This document shows positions 63,537 through 64,000 of a DNA stretch of 64,000 bases, one piece after another. Positions within the stretch are counted from its first letter, which is position 1, and each line of letters begins with the position of its first letter. A program made the translations under genes and the position numbers. Origin of the DNA: Acidobacteriota bacterium (GTDB lineage Bacteria > Acidobacteriota > Vicinamibacteria > Vicinamibacterales > UBA2999); the NCBI GenBank assembly GCA_947482665.1, contig CANKJK010000004.1, positions 205,012-269,011 of the forward strand. The letters run 5' to 3'. The notes beneath the pieces were generated by a model. That model was not told where the DNA came from, made no database searches, and was given only the letters and a program-made list of their open reading frames with translations.

Positions 63537-63662
63537 ATGAGCAGTGATACCGCACAGACCCCGGCAAGCGCCCCGCCTCGTTTCAAGCCGCTCGTGTTCG
63601 TCCTCGTCGCGGCGGTCCTGGTGGCCGCCGGAGTCACGGTGTGGCGCAGCGACTGTGCTTGA
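63537..63662 (+). pseudogene. Small membrane-protein gene interrupted by the IS element
   Basis: From an ATG at 63537, 41 residues are encoded: a Pro-rich N-terminus and a single hydrophobic helix (FVLVAAVLVAAGVTVW). The TGA stop at 63660 is the first three bases of the probable IS end, so the original gene probably continued to the left of the insertion. No assignment can be made. A longer frame from 63459 is weaker. The gap from 63417 to 63536 shows nothing else. Confidence 0.5.
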
Positions 63663-64000
63663 TCCGTTTCGGTGGACGGTTTCGTTACGCTGCGTGAGTC
63701 CTCTTGCGTTCGTACGCCGCCGGGCTCATCCGACCTGCCGATGAGTGCCGACGCCGTTGGTTATAGAACACTTCGAGGTAGTCGAACAACTCGGCCTTGG
63801 CGTCGCCGTGGCTGGCAAAGCGCTCGCCGACCTCGTGCTTGACGGTCGAGAAGAACGCCTCAATGACCGCATTGTCATAGCAGTTGCCGCGGCGGCTCAT
63901 GCTGCACGTGATGCCGTACGCGGAGAGCACGTCTTGGTAGTCCTCACTGGCGTACGTCGACCCCTGGTCGGAATGATGGAGCAAGCCGAGGCCTGGGCAC
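63660..64000 (-). mobile_element. IS3-family insertion sequence, left part only
   Basis: The element reaches from a probable terminus near 63660 (TGATCCGTTTCGGTGG, a plausible IS3 end beginning TGA) to beyond the window. It contains the transposase gene reading leftward. The exact left boundary and any target-site duplication cannot be confirmed without the other end. Confidence 0.75.
63685..64000 (-). CDS. IS3-family transposase (rve core), C-terminal part
   Basis: The frame is open to the window's right edge and ends with TAA at 63685. About 105 residues are visible, with LGLLHHSDQGSTYAS (second Asp of DDE), RGNCYDNAVIEAFFSTVKHE (Glu of DDE) and the C-terminal YNQRRRHSSAGRMSPAAYE. This is the OrfB integrase-core C-terminus of the IS3/IS150 group. 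The N-terminal part and the OrfA frame lie outside the window. Confidence 0.95.
   Translation of the reverse strand, partial: CPGLGLLHHSDQGSTYASEDYQDVLSAYGITCSMSRRGNCYDNAVIEAFFSTVKHEVGERFASHGDAKAELFDYLEVFYNQRRRHSSAGRMSPAAYERKRTHAA

Overview
The window is high-GC DNA with dense, often overlapping genes. The gene content points to an aerobic Gram-negative soil bacterium of the Acidobacteriota, probably Vicinamibacteria-like. Pointers are the many FG-GAP/ASPIC-UnbV secreted proteins, three DUF5916 outer-membrane proteins, a TonB-type cobalamin receptor, the futalosine menaquinone pathway and c-type cytochromes. The taxonomy is inferred from gene families only.

Region 1 (1-9.2 kb, + strand) is a run of exported proteins: the tail of an unidentified protein, a five-haem TPR cytochrome, two FG-GAP/ASPIC-UnbV proteins (one a lipoprotein), a DsbA-type thiol oxidoreductase and an RnfD-like membrane protein fused to cysteine-containing Sel1 repeats. 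Region 2 (9.2-16.5 kb, - strand) is a tightly overlapping four-gene operon. It encodes an asparagine-synthase-like enzyme without the usual N-terminal cysteine, a radical SAM enzyme, a halogenase-like flavoprotein and a large TPR/FG-GAP/UnbV lipoprotein. It is the best candidate for an undescribed pathway. Region 3 (16.6-26.5 kb) holds another FG-GAP/UnbV protein, a promoter followed by a pentapeptide protein overlapping a roughly 1,580-residue surface protein with 91-residue repeats, a 12-bp minisatellite, the second RnfD-Sel1 paralogue and a small RRM protein.

Region 4 (26.7-36.3 kb) has a FrnE-like DsbA protein, three DUF5916 paralogues and a streptogramin-lyase-like protein with one haem motif. 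Region 5 (36.4-40.7 kb) has mqnD and mqnB, two small cytochrome/haem proteins and an LtaS-like enzyme. Region 6 (40.7-47.2 kb) is a cobalamin-uptake operon (btuB, btuD, btuC, btuF, a PP-loop ATPase and a second BtuF-like protein) behind a clear cobalamin riboswitch. Region 7 (47.3-54.5 kb) holds mqnE, nadA, a PuuD-like membrane protein, a VapBC pair, and a block of MFS transporter, moeA, moaB and a 2Fe-2S protein.

Region 8 (54.6-56.1 kb) is a scar. A tRNA-Arg(ACG) is followed by a doubly inactivated tyrosine recombinase remnant that abuts a headless release factor 3 gene. Region 9 (56.2-63.4 kb) is a nitric-oxide/redox signalling locus: an H-NOX protein, its associated hybrid kinase, two receiver proteins and a DUF3050 protein, with a divergently transcribed NtrC-like regulator that has lost its Walker B residues. 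The right edge enters an IS3-family element that appears to have interrupted a small membrane-protein gene.
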